The position numbers were made by a program, and so were the translations under genes. DNA of 64,000 nt from Sceloporus undulatus (taxonomy: Eukaryota; Chordata; Lepidosauria; Squamata; Phrynosomatidae): the NCBI RefSeq assembly GCF_019175285.1, contig NC_056527.1:123752112-123816111 (forward strand), read 5' to 3'. How positions within the stretch are numbered: the stretch's first letter is position 1; each line of letters begins with the position of its first letter. Shown piece after piece: positions 24,912 through 36,025 of the stretch. Below the pieces are notes generated by a model. The model had not been told where the DNA came from. It saw nothing but the letters and a program-made list of their open reading frames with translations, and did no database searches.

Positions 24912-25570
24912 AGGGGAGGAAGAAGAAGAAGAGGAGGAGGAGGAGGAAAGGAAGATAAAAAAGACTAAGAGGAGGAATAAAAGGAAGGAGAGGAGGAGGA
25001 GGAGGAGGAGGAGGAGAGGAAAAGAGGAGGAAAGAAGAGGAGGAGGAGGTAGAGGAAAAGAGGAGGAAAAGAAGCAGAAGAAGAGGAGGAAAGGAAGAGA
25101 AGAGAACAAGAGGAAGGAGAGGAGGAGGAGGAGGAGGAGGAGGAGGAACAAAAAAAGAGGAAAAGAGGAGGAAAAGAAGAGGAGGAAGAGGAAAAGAGGA
25201 GGAAAGGAAGAGGAAAAAGAAGAAGAAGAGGAAGAGAAGAAGAGGAAGGAGAGGAGGAAGAGAAAGAGTAAAAGAGGAGGAAAAGAAGAGGTAGAAGAGG
25301 AAGAGGAAAGGAAGAGAAAAAAGACTAAGAGGAGAAGGAAGAAAAAGGAGGAGAAACAAGCAGAGGGGAAAAAAGACGAGGAGGAGGAGGAGGAGGAAAA
25401 AATAAGGGAAGGTGAGAAAGACCTGGAAGAGGAGGAGGAGGAGGAGAAAAGGGAAGAGGAGGAAGAAGAAGACTAGAAAGAGGAAGAAAAAGAAGTGATG
25501 GAGAAAAGGAAGGAGCAGAAGAGAGAAGAGGAGGAGGACGGAGAGGGAGCAAAGGAAGAGGAGGAAGCTC
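24912..25570 (+). repeat. Long GGA/GAA polypurine tract
   Basis: About 660 bases of almost pure A and G on the plus strand, built from AGG, AGGAGG and GAAGAAG variants with very few pyrimidines. It produces a long Glu/Lys/Arg-rich open frame (24880-25476), which is an artefact of composition. Confidence 0.95.
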
Positions 25571-25673
25571 CCAGCCGGGGATGCCCTTTGCGCATCAGCA
25601 TCCTCAGCATCCTCCTCCTAAACCTGGGCTCAGGGGAAAGCAAAGGGGGGAAAGCAAAGGAGGAGATCCTCAC

Positions 25674-25900
25674 CTGCCTTTCCTTCCTTCCTTCCTTCCT
25701 TCCTTCCTTCCTTGTGGCTCCTCTGGCAAAAGCTTCCGCGAGGCAACAAGAGCCTGGGCGAGATCCTTCCCATCTGCAGCCTCTCTGCCCAGACTCAGGA
25801 TGGAAGGCTGCAAAAGAAGAGGCTGCTTCTTCTGATGGGGAGCATCACTTTGGCTGATGCTGGCTCCATCCAACATCCCACACACTCCTAGGGTCTGCAG
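25674..25900 (-). other. Candidate non-coding first exon of the ATAD1-like gene
   Basis: The first coding exon of the ATAD1-like gene appears to begin at a splice acceptor near 23848, so an upstream non-coding exon is expected. On the minus strand a consensus donor CAG|GTGAGG falls at 25674, after moderately GC-rich sequence and a short (AAGG)n run. The 5' edge given here is a guess. Confidence 0.3.
25679..25711. repeat. (CCTT)n microsatellite
   Basis: Eight tandem TTCC/CCTT units. On the minus strand they lie just upstream of the candidate donor at 25674. Confidence 0.85.
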
Positions 25901-26110
25901 TTTGGGTGAGAGAGGCACACACCTTTTGTCAAACTACACATCCCAGTGTTTTGTGCCTTTTAAAAAACAACAACTACACATTCCAGGATCCCAGAGGCTG
26001 ATGCTGCAACACTTAAAAGCAGCTTAGAGATGCACCTCCATTGCAGGGGCCCAGCCCTGCTCATCACTGTAGTATGAAGTTGTGTATCGCTGACATTGTG
26101 TGTTGCTGAC

Positions 26111-26325
26111 ACTGGCTGCATCTACACCACAGAATTAATGGAGTTTGACACTGCTTCAGCTGGCATGGCTCATTGCGATGGGATCCAGGGATTTGGAGTT
26201 GGGTGAGATGTCAGCCCTCTCTGTCCAGAGCCACAGCAAACTGCACATCCCAGGACCCCATAGCATGGGACCATGGCAACCGAAGTGGTCTCAAACTGCA
26301 TTATTTCTGCAATGTGGACGCAGCC
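26111..26325. mobile_element. hAT-type palindromic MITE, divergent relative
   Basis: Opens GGCTGCATCTACACCACAGA and TTAATGGAGTTTGACACTGC; closes GTCTCAAACTGCATTATTTC and GCAATGTGGACGCAGCC. The ends are inverted copies of one another and related to the MITE at 448 and 1758. Confidence 0.65.
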
Positions 26326-26361
26326 TTGGAAGGCCAGTGCTCTAAACACTGCACCGTCAGG

Positions 26362-26450
26362 GATGCTTGGATTGAGAGTTCCTGCATGGCAGGATGTGGT
26401 TGGACCGGATGGCCCTTGGGGTCCCTTCCAACTCAGTGGTCCTATGGGTG
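26362..26450 (+). mobile_element. CR1 LINE 3' fragment
   Basis: CCTGCATGGCAGGATGTGGT, TGGACCGGATGGCCCTTGGG and GTCCCTTCCAACTC match the CR1 3' end. Confidence 0.7.
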
Positions 26451-26482
26451 ACCTCTTGGGGGGGGTCTCCTCCAAATCTATG

Positions 26483-26758
26483 GCTCTGCGGCCCTTATCA
26501 CACAAGCAAAATGTGAAGTTATCCCAGGGTCAATGTGAAGGCAATGCAGGAGTAATCATGTGGTTCTAAGTTTGCTTATCACACAATGCCAAACGCAATC
26601 AGGAGTCATTCCAGGGTTAGGTAAATTCAGGGGGAAAGAGGATTGACCTAACCCTGGATTGTGTTTAAGATGGCTCCTGATTGAAACCCCATTGTTGCCG
26701 CTGCATTGCCTTCACATTGACCCTGGAATAACTTCAGATTTGTGTGATAAGGGCCTAT
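26483..26758. mobile_element. Palindromic MITE with GGCCCTTATCACAC ends
   Basis: Begins GGCCCTTATCACACAAGC and ends GTGTGATAAGGGCC. Inner segments also mirror one another: TTATCCCAGGGTCAATGTGA against TCACATTGACCCTGGAATAA, and CCTAACCCTGG against CCAGGGTTAGG. A nearly full hairpin of about 275 bases. Confidence 0.75.
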
Positions 26759-26837
26759 GGTTCTTCTGGGACTGCTTCAGAGACTGCCTTCTTTGAACAG
26801 AGGCTGGGTGGCCATGTGTTGGGGGCTGCTTTGACTG

Positions 26838-26905
26838 TGTATTCCTGCATGGCAGGATGGGGTTGGACTAAAGGACCCATAGGATTCTATGAGGGTCCCT
26901 TTTCC
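26838..26905 (+). mobile_element. CR1 LINE 3' fragment
   Basis: TGTATTCCTGCATGGCAGGA, TGGGGTTGGACTAAAGGACC and GGATTCTATGA, the CR1 terminal motif. Confidence 0.65.
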
Positions 26906-27338
26906 TCAGTCCATCATGAGGAGATCCAGGGGATCTACTCCCCTCAGACCCCCATTTCCCTTTTAAGGTAACTGTTCCTTTAAGAAAAAACAGGCTAAGT
27001 GCCTTCCAACTGCCAAACCTCCCTGAGGGGCAGGAATTCAAATTCAAATATAAACACTAACGTCATCCAATTTTAAAAAACCCCACCCTTTACAATTAGG
27101 CCACGCCCTGCGGCCCTTCCAGAGAGTTCCCTCGGGCTAAACCATTTATTAAAGGGGGAATGAAATATTAGATTAAAGAGAAACGCTAATACAACTCGGC
27201 TAGATGTCACTGAGTGTCGTTGTGAGGGGAACAAAAGTTAAACTGTTGCTACTTAGGAGCCATGTCACTGAGAAAAAGGAAGATGTCTCCCCATTTTTCT
27301 CTTTTTCTCCCCCCTACATAAAACTTGGTTTGTTCCTA

Positions 27339-27716
27339 TGCTGAAGGAGGGACGGTGGGCGGGCTATTTCGAACGATTGACCAATAAGACGTTAGATTTT
27401 TTTAAGTGATTGAGGAAGAGACCAATCAGAAAGGAAGGTTGCCTCATTCTCCTCCCCCGTATGTGATTTTGCCAGGCCTTATGCTGAAGGAGGGGAAAGG
27501 TGGGCGGGCTATTCCGACCTATCGTCCAATAAGAAGACAGATTTGTGTTAAGTGATTGAGGAAGAGGCCAATCGGAGAGGAAAAATCCCTCCTACTTCCT
27601 TGCTTTTCTTATCCTGAAGGAGGTGACAAAAGGGCGGGCTATTCCTACCCGTCGTCCAATAAGAAGACAGATTTCCGTTAAGTGATTGGTTAAGGGGCCA
27701 ATCCGCGGAGGCGTGA
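27339..27716 (+). promoter_or_regulatory. PIWIL2: Triplicated GC-box/CCAAT promoter module upstream of PIWIL2
   Basis: Three tandem units start at about 27341, 27484 and 27614 (periods about 143 and 130). Each carries CTGAAGGAGG, then GGGCGGGCTAT (GC boxes at 27357, 27502 and 27632), then two CCAAT boxes. The CCAAT starts are 27381/27422, 27526/27568 and 27656/27698, so spacing inside each unit is held at 41-42 bases. CCAAT boxes bind NF-Y, which favours such paired arrays, and GC boxes bind Sp-family factors. The region lies just before a GC-rich exon with a strong donor at 27854. It may act in both directions, because the ATAD1-like gene runs away on the other strand. Confidence 0.75.
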
Positions 27717-27719
27717 GGG

Positions 27720-27854
27720 TGTGGTAGCTTTTTGCCGCCTGGCTTTGGCGTGCGTTGCGTGGCTGGAGCCTCGAGGATCTCTTGAGGGAGGAAAAGCAGG
27801 CGTTGAAGCGTCGTCGTTGTCCCCAAAGGAGAAGACTGGACCGGAGCCGTCGCG
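27720..27854 (+). other. PIWIL2: Non-coding first exon of PIWIL2
   Basis: GC-rich sequence directly downstream of the triplicated CCAAT/GC-box module ends in a strong donor, GCG|GTGAGT, at 27854. The PIWIL2 start-codon exon opens with an acceptor at 36814, so an upstream non-coding exon is required. This is the best candidate, leaving a first intron of about 9 kb. The 5' edge is not defined. Confidence 0.6.
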
Positions 27855-28035
27855 GTGAGTAACAGAGGCTGCGTCCGCACGGGAGAGATAACCCGGTTTG
27901 GCACCGCTTCGTCAGCGCCAACTTGGCTTCTTCCAAAACGTAGCCAGGAATGAGCCTTTTCTGCTTTGAGCAGACTCTGGGTTTAGGATGGTGTTTATTT
28001 GGATGGAGGGACTTAGAGGGCTAGGCATTTTAAAT

Positions 28036-28055
28036 GGTTATATATATATATACTG

Positions 28056-28097
<42 letters not shown>

Positions 28098-28158
28098 CAG
28101 TATATATGCATATATATATATAGGAAACATATCTATGTATCTATATATAGATATTATT

Positions 28159-28190
<32 letters not shown>

Positions 28191-28760
28191 TAATATATAA
28201 TAAATAGATAGATTATATATATACTGTATATATATGAGAGAGATTATATATAGCGATAGTATAGAGATAAGCCATAGATTATAGGTAGATAGATAGATAG
28301 ATAATATATATATATTATAGGTAGATATATATATTATATAGATTATATATATATATATTACAGAGAGATTATATAGATAATATATATTATAGTTATAGAT
28401 AATATTTATAGATAATATATATATTATAGATAGAGAGATAGATAGATGATATATTTTATATTATAATATATTTATAATCTTATATTTATTTATGGTATTT
28501 ATACTCAGTTCTTACAGAGTGGCTTACAGACATTGCCCTGCCCTCAAGCTTACAATTTCAATATACATGTGTGTGTGTGTAATATATATATATATATATA
28601 GAGATTTATTTATTTATTTATTTATTATGTTATTTCTACCCTGCTCTCTATCCTGAAACACTCTCAGAACAGCTTACGCATAGTTATTCTAACAGTTCCC
28701 TGCCCTCAGGTTTACAATCTAAATAATATATATATATTTATATAAATATAGTTTTGCTAG
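28036..28760. repeat. (TA)n-rich microsatellite block
   Basis: Alternating TA runs mixed with TAGA, GATA and ACAC units, with a LINE-tail-like island at about 28500-28560. Lies in the first intron of PIWIL2. Confidence 0.9.
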
Positions 28761-28994
28761 TCATATCGAACGCAGCATTCATAACACACACAGCACATGA
28801 AATCCATAAGACTCTTAACACACAAACACCTTCGAAACGTACGTAATTAATTCCAATGTTACTATTTCATCGTTTGCAATTTACAAACTCTCTCCACAAT
28901 CAGCTCTTAGGTCCAAAACACAGGGCAGAAATAACCCAGTTTGAGACGGCTTCAACTGCCCTGGCTCAATGCTAAGGCATTCTGGGAACTGTAG

Positions 28995-31900
28995 TTTCCC
29001 AGCAGAGAAGGGTGCCGAGCATCCTGATGTTGGGTAGCTCCGCCTGCAAAGGCTCCTGGAGGCAGGACAACAATTCAAACAGAGGCCCGGGGCCCGGCCC
29101 CGCCTCCATGGGCGGAGCGACCCCCAGAGACCTCAGTCTTCTTCCTGCCTAGCTCCTGGTAGGACGCATCATCTCAGCTTCTCCGAAGACCTTTCATTGG
29201 CTCCCCCAGACTTGGCCTGGCTTATACCTTACCTCTGCTTTCTCTCCCCCTTTTCTCTTTTTTTTTTTTAAAAAAAAATCCCCTTCCTTCTTCCTTTCCC
29301 TCCTTTCTGCTCTGCCTTTATCTTTCCCCCATGGCCAGCGAGGAAGAGGCCAGGCCAGCAGGCGAGCGGTCTCCCACTCAGCCCGGGCAAGCCCCGGCTT
29401 TGCCGGAAGCGCGCCCAGAGGCCTCGGATGGAGGAAGAGAAGTGGGAGCCGGGCCGCACCGGGCGGAGGGAGACCCCTCACAGCCCGCTGCAGGGCCCAG
29501 GGCACCACAGCTGACCCGGCCAGGGTTGGAGGCTGGAGAGCCCTTACCGCCACCGCGACGGACGCCAGGGGAAGAGGTAAGGCAACCCCCCCTGCCCAGC
29601 GTTGCTCTCTGGGGCCTCCCCAGGGAGCCGGGGACCACAGACACCTCTGCGCTCCCCCACAGAGAGAGCGACGGCGGCGCCATCTTGGCCATGCAGACGG
29701 GGATGGCGGCCGCCATCTTGTTGACCCGGAAGTGGGGTCAAGAGGCCATGCGGCACTCTACGGGGGCAGCCATGTTAGGGGCGACCAGGAAGTGGGGCTG
29801 CTAGGCCATGCGGCGGCAAATGGGGGCCGCCATGCTGGCGACGTGGGCCGTGAGTCGGCAAATCTAGCCAGGACCATGCCTTCCCTGGGCCAGCGGGGAG
29901 AGCCATCATGCCGCTCCTCCTCCAATTCCGCCTATCACGGGTCCCCTCGAGAGTCCACGTCCCTAGATGACCTTTGGATACAAAGCCCCCTAGACTCCCA
30001 GGTCCAAGCCCAGGCCGCCAGATCCAGAGGATCACAGAGACGGGGTTCACAGTCGGACTCAGACTCCGATAGATCTCAGGCCTATCACCCCCCAGCTAAG
30101 AGGGCCCAATATGCAGCCCAATCCAACAAGCGAGTTCGATCTTCCTCACCCCACTCCTCAGAGGACGAGGGTCCCCCGGCCAGCATAGACTCTGCGGCCT
30201 CGGAATCTGAAGAGGGAGAGCTCTCCCAGGACGAGGGAGACTCGACCAGTGACGCTCCCATGTCTTCGCGACTTCTCAAGCCGGAGGACTATCCAACACT
30301 AATAAAGAAAACAATCAAAACCCTGGGCATCGCCTTGCCACCCCCCTCTGCCCCTGCTCTGGACTCGGATCTCCCCAGGGTGGGAGAAGATCTTTTTCCT
30401 GCCCCAGTCACCACGGTTCAGGAACTCCCATACCCCTTCAACATCATGCAGATTGTGAGGGACGAATGGAAGACACCAGCAGCCTCTAGACCCAACCACA
30501 GCGCAATTCGGAAGCAGTACATCCTTCAGCGTGGAGTCATGGATAGTCTCAGGGTCCCCCTAGTGGATGCTCCGGTGTCTGCCCTCGTTTCTTCGACAGT
30601 TTTCATCAGGGATGGCGAGGACACGCTTAGAAACCCTGAAGACCGAAGGGCCGAGGGGGCACTGAAGAAGGCACACGAAGCCACTTCGGTAGCCATCAGG
30701 GCAGCCACTACAGTCTCTCTAGCAATGCGCGCATCACTACAGTGGGCCAAGGAGTTGCTGGAGCTGCTGCCCCACGCAGACACCAAGATCCGACAAACCA
30801 TCAATAAGATCACCAAGTCGTTGGCTCTCGGGGCAGATGGCACCCTGGACTGTGTACAACAGTGCGCCAGGGCCCAGGCGGCGGCACTAGCAGTGCGACG
30901 ACAGCTATGGCTCAAAAATTGGCAGGTGGACGCTAGATCCAAACAAAACTTGGCCTTTACTCCCTTCTTAGGGACTAAATTGTTCGGCGAATCCCTCGAA
31001 CCAGTGCTGATAGAGGGCAAGGACAAAAAGAAAACCTTGCCCTCGTCAAAAAAGAAAGACGACAAGAGACAGTTCAGGAACTGGTCTTCCTTTCGATCAT
31101 CACGGTCCTTCTCCCCCTTTCAATCTCAGACCAGAGAGTCCAGATCCACCAAGCCCAGATGGGGTGGCAACAAGTTCAACAAGCGAAATCGCCCCCCCTT
31201 CTCCCCCAAGAAAGGAGGTGGCTCCAAATCCACCTCTAAAAATCAACAGTCATGACGGTGCCCCTCCAGTAGGAGGCCGACTCCAGGGATTCGCAGGGGT
31301 TTGGGAGGGATCCACGACGGACAAGTGGGTCCTCGACACCATCTGCAGGGGATACAAGATAGAGTTTCATCGCACTCCCCCCCAACACGTTCATACCCTC
31401 TCCCAAGTCCAGCGACCCCAACAAACATCGCCTCCTGCTGGAAGCCATCGATCGTCTACTCGCCATTCATGCCATCGAACCTGTGCCAGATGCTCAAAGA
31501 GGTCAAGGGTGCTACTCCACTTTCTTCCTGGTACCGAAGAAAAACGGAACTTGGAGGGCTATCCTGAACCTGTGAGCAGTCAACCGCTTTGTCCGAAAGA
31601 AAAAATTCAGGATGGAAACCCTAAAAACCGTTCTGAACAGCCTTCGCCACAAAGACTTTCTCTCTTCTCTAGACCTACAGGATGCCTATCTTCATATTCT
31701 GATTCACCCATCCTCCCGGTGTTTCCTACGCTTCAGATATGGCAGGCACCACTTCCAATACAGGGCCCTCCCCTTTGGGCTTTCTTCGGCGCCCAGAATA
31801 TTCACCAAAGTCATGGTAGCCCTAGTCGCCCACTGGAGGACTCAACGTCTCCATGTTCACCCTTACCTGGACGACCTCCTGATCAGGGCCCCTTCAAGGA

Positions 31901-34377
31901 CTCAAGCCATGCGGGACACCACCACCATACGCAAGTCCCTGGAAGACCACAGCTTCCTGATCAATCTGGAGAAGAGCTCCATTCACCCCAGTCAAACGAT
32001 CATCCACCTAGGAGCCCTAATAGACACAAAGTCGGGGACGGTCCGCCTCCCCCCCGACCGGATCCTGTCCATCCGGAGGTCAACACAGCAGGTGCTACGA
32101 TCATCTCGTACCAGCCTCCGGTTACTCGCTCACCTACAGGGTCTGATGATCGCAGCAATCGAGTGCCTACCTTGGGCGAGATTCCACGCCAGACCCCTCC
32201 AGTGGCTTCTTCTGCCACACCAAAAGGCCATTGCGCTGAAGAGCCACTGCAAGATATTAGTGCCCAACAGCGTTCGCCAGTCCCTCAGGTGGTGGATAGC
32301 CCAAACAGTCTTCAGAGGTTGACCCATTTGGACGGCCGAAAAAAGTCCAGATCACCACGGATGCCAGCCTTTGGGGCTGGGGGGCACACTGCGGACCACA
32401 CCTGGCCCAGGGACGGTGGAGCCTGGAAGAACGATCACACAGCATCAATTGGCTAGAACTTCGAGCGGTCCGCCTAGCCCTCCAGTCCTTCGGCCAGTCA
32501 ATCCGTCACAAGTCAGTCCTCGTGCGTACAGACAACATCACCGCCAAGGCACACATAAACCATCAAGGCAGCACAAGATCACGGTCTCTCATGACGGAAG
32601 CCCAGTCCCTGCTATCGTGGGCAGAGGCCAATGTTTTGTCCCTAGAGGCCGAACACCTGCAGGGGCAGCTCAACACCACAGCAGATTGGCTGAGTCGGAC
32701 CGACATAGACCAGGGAGAGTGGAGCCTTCACCCGGAAGTCTTCCAGTCCATAGTAGAGACGATGGGCCTCCCGATCCTGGACCTGTTCGCGTCTCCTGCC
32801 AACGCCAAGACTCCCAGGTTCTTCTCAAGGTTCAAGACCCAGGGGGCAGAAAACTTTGACGCCCTAAACTGCAGCTGGCCAGAGGGCCTCCTATACGCCT
32901 TCCCTCCAGTTCCGCTACTGTCACGCCTTCTGTCCAAGATTCGAACGACGGAATCGGAGGTCATCCTCATAGCTCCAGCCTGGCCGAGACGTCCCTGGTT
33001 CTCGGAGATTCTCAGCCAGTCAATACAGAGTCTTCCCCTTCCAGCCAGACCAGACCTACTGGCCCAGGGTCAGATACATCACCCAGATCCCACCTGGCTT
33101 CAGCTTCACGCGTGGAAATTGAGAGGGACATGCTAACCAGCTACGGCTACTCCTCTGAGGTGATCGAGTCCATCCTGGCATCGAGGCGCCCATCCACCAT
33201 GAAGATCTATGAGTACACCTTCAGGGCGTTTAAGAGATGGTGTAAGAGAAAAAAGAAGGACTTCATTCAAGTCTCTGTTGCTACAATACTCCAACGCTCA
33301 TCCTTACAGCGCTCACATCGGCCCGCAGAGTATCAGAGATCAGGGCGCTGTCGGTGAGAAAAGAGCTCTGCATCATTAGACCTGATTCCGTTGTATTGAG
33401 GCCTGACCTGACCTTCATCCCCAAGGTTAATTCGATTTTCCACTCATCCCAGGACATCGTCTTGCCCACTTTCTGTCCTCGACCAACCGGTGAGTTAGAC
33501 AGGGCCTGGCATTCCTTGGACGTGCGCAGAGCCATAAAAATATACCTCAAGAGGACTGCGACCTTCAGAAAGTCAGAATCACTTTTTGTCTCCTTCCAAC
33601 CGCGATCCAAGGGCAAAAAGGTATCATCGTCGACGCTGTCAAGATGGATCAAGCTTTGCATCCTCGAATGCTACAAGGTCATGAACCTACCCCCGCCAGA
33701 CGGCATCTTGGCACATTCCACCAGAAGTGCATCCACCTCGGCTGCTTTCTCCACTAACGCACCCCTGGCAGAGATCTGCCGAGCTGCCACCTGGAAAACT
33801 CCCTCCACGTTTGCCAGACACTACAAGCTCGACATATTCCAGTCGGCTGAGGCGGCCTTTGGCCGCAGGGTTCTTCAACAAGTAGTGCCCGACTCCACCA
33901 AGGCATCAGCAGGCCCCTCCCTGGTTGGGTCAGAGCTTTTGTAAATCCCAACATCAGGATGCTCGGCACCCTTCTCTGCTGGGAAATGGTACGTTAGTAC
34001 TTACCTGAGAGACGTCCCTTTCCAGCAGAGAAGGTCCGGGCATCCTTCCCACCCTGTCTACCTGCAGACGCCTAAGGGTCAGGGTCGGGACACACTGTTT
34101 TCTCCTTCTTTCTCTCTCCTCTGAGCTTCAGGCCTCTGCCTTCTAGATGCCAAGTCTGGTCACCAAGGCATTTCAAGATTAACCAGTCGCTGGGCTGGTC
34201 ACTGACTGAGGTCTCTGGGGGGTCGCTCCGCCCATGGAGGCGGGGCCGGGCCCCGGGCCTCTGTTTGAATTGTTCTGCCTCCAGGAGCCTTTGCAGGCGG
34301 AGCTACCCAACATCAGGATGCCCGGACCTTCTCTGCTGGAAAGGGACGTCTCTCAGGTAAGTACTAACGTACCATTT
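28995..34377 (+). mobile_element. DIRS-type tyrosine-recombinase retroelement, near full length
   Basis: Parts in order: a left terminal inverted repeat (about 28995-29140); a gag-like ORF1 (about 29732-31255, Ser/Arg-rich with a basic C-terminal end); a reverse transcriptase domain (about 31612-32322, with the YLDDLL active site); an RNase H region (about 32340-32760) and the stretch that in DIRS elements carries a methyltransferase-like domain (about 32760-33110); a tyrosine recombinase (about 33112-33944); an internal complementary region (about 33946-34055); and a right terminal inverted repeat (about 34204-34377). Overlapping frames are usual in this family. It has no LTRs and no visible target duplication; the bases TTT are shared by both ends. 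Repeat ends are close copies and long frames persist, so it looks fairly young. It appears to have a few breaks. Same strand as PIWIL2. Confidence 0.9.
33946..34055. repeat. Internal complementary region of the DIRS element
   Basis: The first 40 bases are the reverse complement of the left outer end, and the following stretch (GGTACGTTAGTACTTACC onward) is the reverse complement of the right outer end. They join at a single shared AAA. This is the arrangement thought to template circular DNA in DIRS replication. Confidence 0.85.
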
Positions 34378-35206
34378 TGTGAGACATTGAGCCTTTTGTG
34401 TCAGAGAGCTCTGGTGCCACAATAAACTACAATTCCCATGATTCCCTAGCATTGAGCCAGGGCAGTTAAAGCGGTCTCAAACTGGGTCATTTCTGCCGTG
34501 TGTTTTGGACCTGCGCTGATGTTGTTGTGTGCAGTCAAGTCATTGGTGATCCAATTGTGGGGTTACTTTCCTTTCCTATCCCTATCTTCCTTTCTTCCCC
34601 TCTTTTCCTTCCTTATTCCTTTTTACCCTCCCTCCTTTCCCCTCCTATCCTCTCTACCTTCCTTATTGCTTCTCTTCTTTCCAAAGAAGCCTTCAAGTGG
34701 ACTCTAGACGTTGAAAAAGGAGAGAAGAAGAAAAGAAAAGTGATCCATTCATTTTTAACATCCTTGCTTACCTTCTGTCCCCTTTTTCCTGCATTGCTCT
34801 TCCCATTTGCTCATGGACTGATCTTGGAATGAGTTGCTGTTTGTTCTTCCTATTGTAAGCAGGTACACACACACAGCAGCATTTTAACCTCCTACAAGAA
34901 GATTGGAATACCTCTATTTACAGGGCAGCTGCTTCCCCTGCGCTAGCAACAGTCTTAGACCCATCTTAGACAAATGTAAGACAGTGACATGGCCTTCGTC
35001 TTCCACATTTGCACTCCACTCCTTTTAGGTTGCCTTTCAGTCAGAGGAGGCTTCCTTTGGAAGACGCCTGTTATATCTTCTGGTTCTCACATAAGTGAGT
35101 TGCATCAATTATCCCATCCCTTAGCCAGGGAGCTTTGGTGTGTTGCATGCTAGGATGTTCCCACCTCCATCGCTGGAAAAGGGAACATTGGTTCTTACCT
35201 GTTAAA

Positions 35207-35492
35207 GGTAAAGGTAGTTTAAGACGCCAGTTCTGATGATTGAAAGATCGGCAGGTTGGCAGTTCGAGGCCTGGTTGCCGCATGATGAGGTGAGCTCTTA
35301 TCACTAGTCCCAGGTTCTGCCAACCCAGGAATTTCAAAGCATTGAAATGTAAGTAGATAGATAGGGAGTCATGCTGGCCAAATGACCACCAGAGCAGACA
35401 ACGCTGGCTTTTCGGCTTAATAACGGAGATGAGCACCAGACCCTACAGTCAGTTACGACTAGACATTCATGTCAAGGCACTACCTTTAACAG
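35207..35492 (+). mobile_element. Sauria-type SINE
   Basis: Contains GAAAGATCGGCAGGTTGGCA, GTTCGAGGCC, GATGAGGTGAGCTC, CCCAGGTTCTGCCAACC, GTAAGTAGATAGATAGG, CATGCTGGCC, GGAGATGAGCACC and AGTTACGACTAGAC. This is the order of parts in squamate tRNA-derived Sauria SINEs, whose tail resembles Bov-B. Confidence 0.75.
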
Positions 35493-35621
35493 GTAAGGAC
35501 CTATATTCCTTCTCCAGTGATGGAGGTGAGAACATCCTAGCATGGGATGTGCCAAAGCTCCCTGACTAAAGGATGAGAGAATGAATGTATATCACTTATG
35601 TGAGAGCTAGAAGATATAATA

Positions 35622-35876
35622 CAGTGGTGCCTCGGGTTACGAAATTAATTCGTTCCGCGGCTAATTTCGTAACCCGAAAAACCTTCGTAACCCGAATTGC
35701 CATAGGCGCTAATGGGAAAAAAAGCCGCGGCTCTGCCGCGGCTCCATTTAAACAGCGCCAGAGTTTTTTCGTAACCCGAAAAAACCTTCGTAACCCGAAA
35801 CAATAAATCCCTATGGGATTTATTCGTATCCCGAAAAATTCGTAACCTGGGTAATTCGTATCCCGAGGTACCACTG
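35622..35876. mobile_element. Mariner-type MITE with CGGGTTACGAA units, copy A
   Basis: CAGTGGTGCCTCGGGTTACG at the left and TATCCCGAGGTACCACTG at the right, flanked by TA on both sides. TTCGTAACCCGAA-like blocks recur several times inside. Confidence 0.85.
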
Positions 35877-36025
35877 TATGCGTCTTCCAAAGGAAGCCTC
35901 TTAAGGCATTGGTAAATTTCAGCAACAGATCATTTGCAGCAAAGCGTGAGAAACGGGAGACCAGCCAATCCTTCCCAAACACGTTATCATCCTAGTAAAA
36001 GGTGGGAAAGAGTCTTCATCTAAAG

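Larger units (their letters stand above)
28918..34505. mobile_element. hAT-type MITE split by a DIRS insertion
   Basis: Its two halves are 28918-28994 and 34378-34505. Put beside copies 1 and 2 of the family, they are one MITE interrupted after GGGAACTGTAG and resumed at TGTGAGACATTGAG. It is therefore older than the DIRS element inside it. Confidence 0.85.
34890..35905 (+). mobile_element. DIRS relic, recombinase tail and end repeats
   Basis: The plus strand near 34985-35090 resembles the recombinase C-terminus of the larger element. Beyond it lies an inverted repeat: 35047-35205 mirrors about 35492-35905. A Sauria-type SINE sits at its centre, and a mariner MITE sits in the right arm. Old and broken in many places. 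A different DIRS subfamily from the element at 28995. Confidence 0.6.

Noticed and set aside
24880-25476. Long open frame rich in Glu, Lys and Arg
   Set aside because: It is produced by the GGA/GAA purine tract. It has no complex sequence and no family resemblance.
24825-25673. Leu/Ser/Pro-rich open frames on the opposite strand
   Set aside because: They are the pyrimidine complement of the same simple repeat.
27988-28179. Tyr/Ile-rich open frame
   Set aside because: It is translated (TA)n microsatellite.
31164-32456. Long second open frame across the DIRS polymerase region
   Set aside because: It is the shifted-frame shadow of the reverse transcriptase, with Pro/Ser/Arg bias and no domain.
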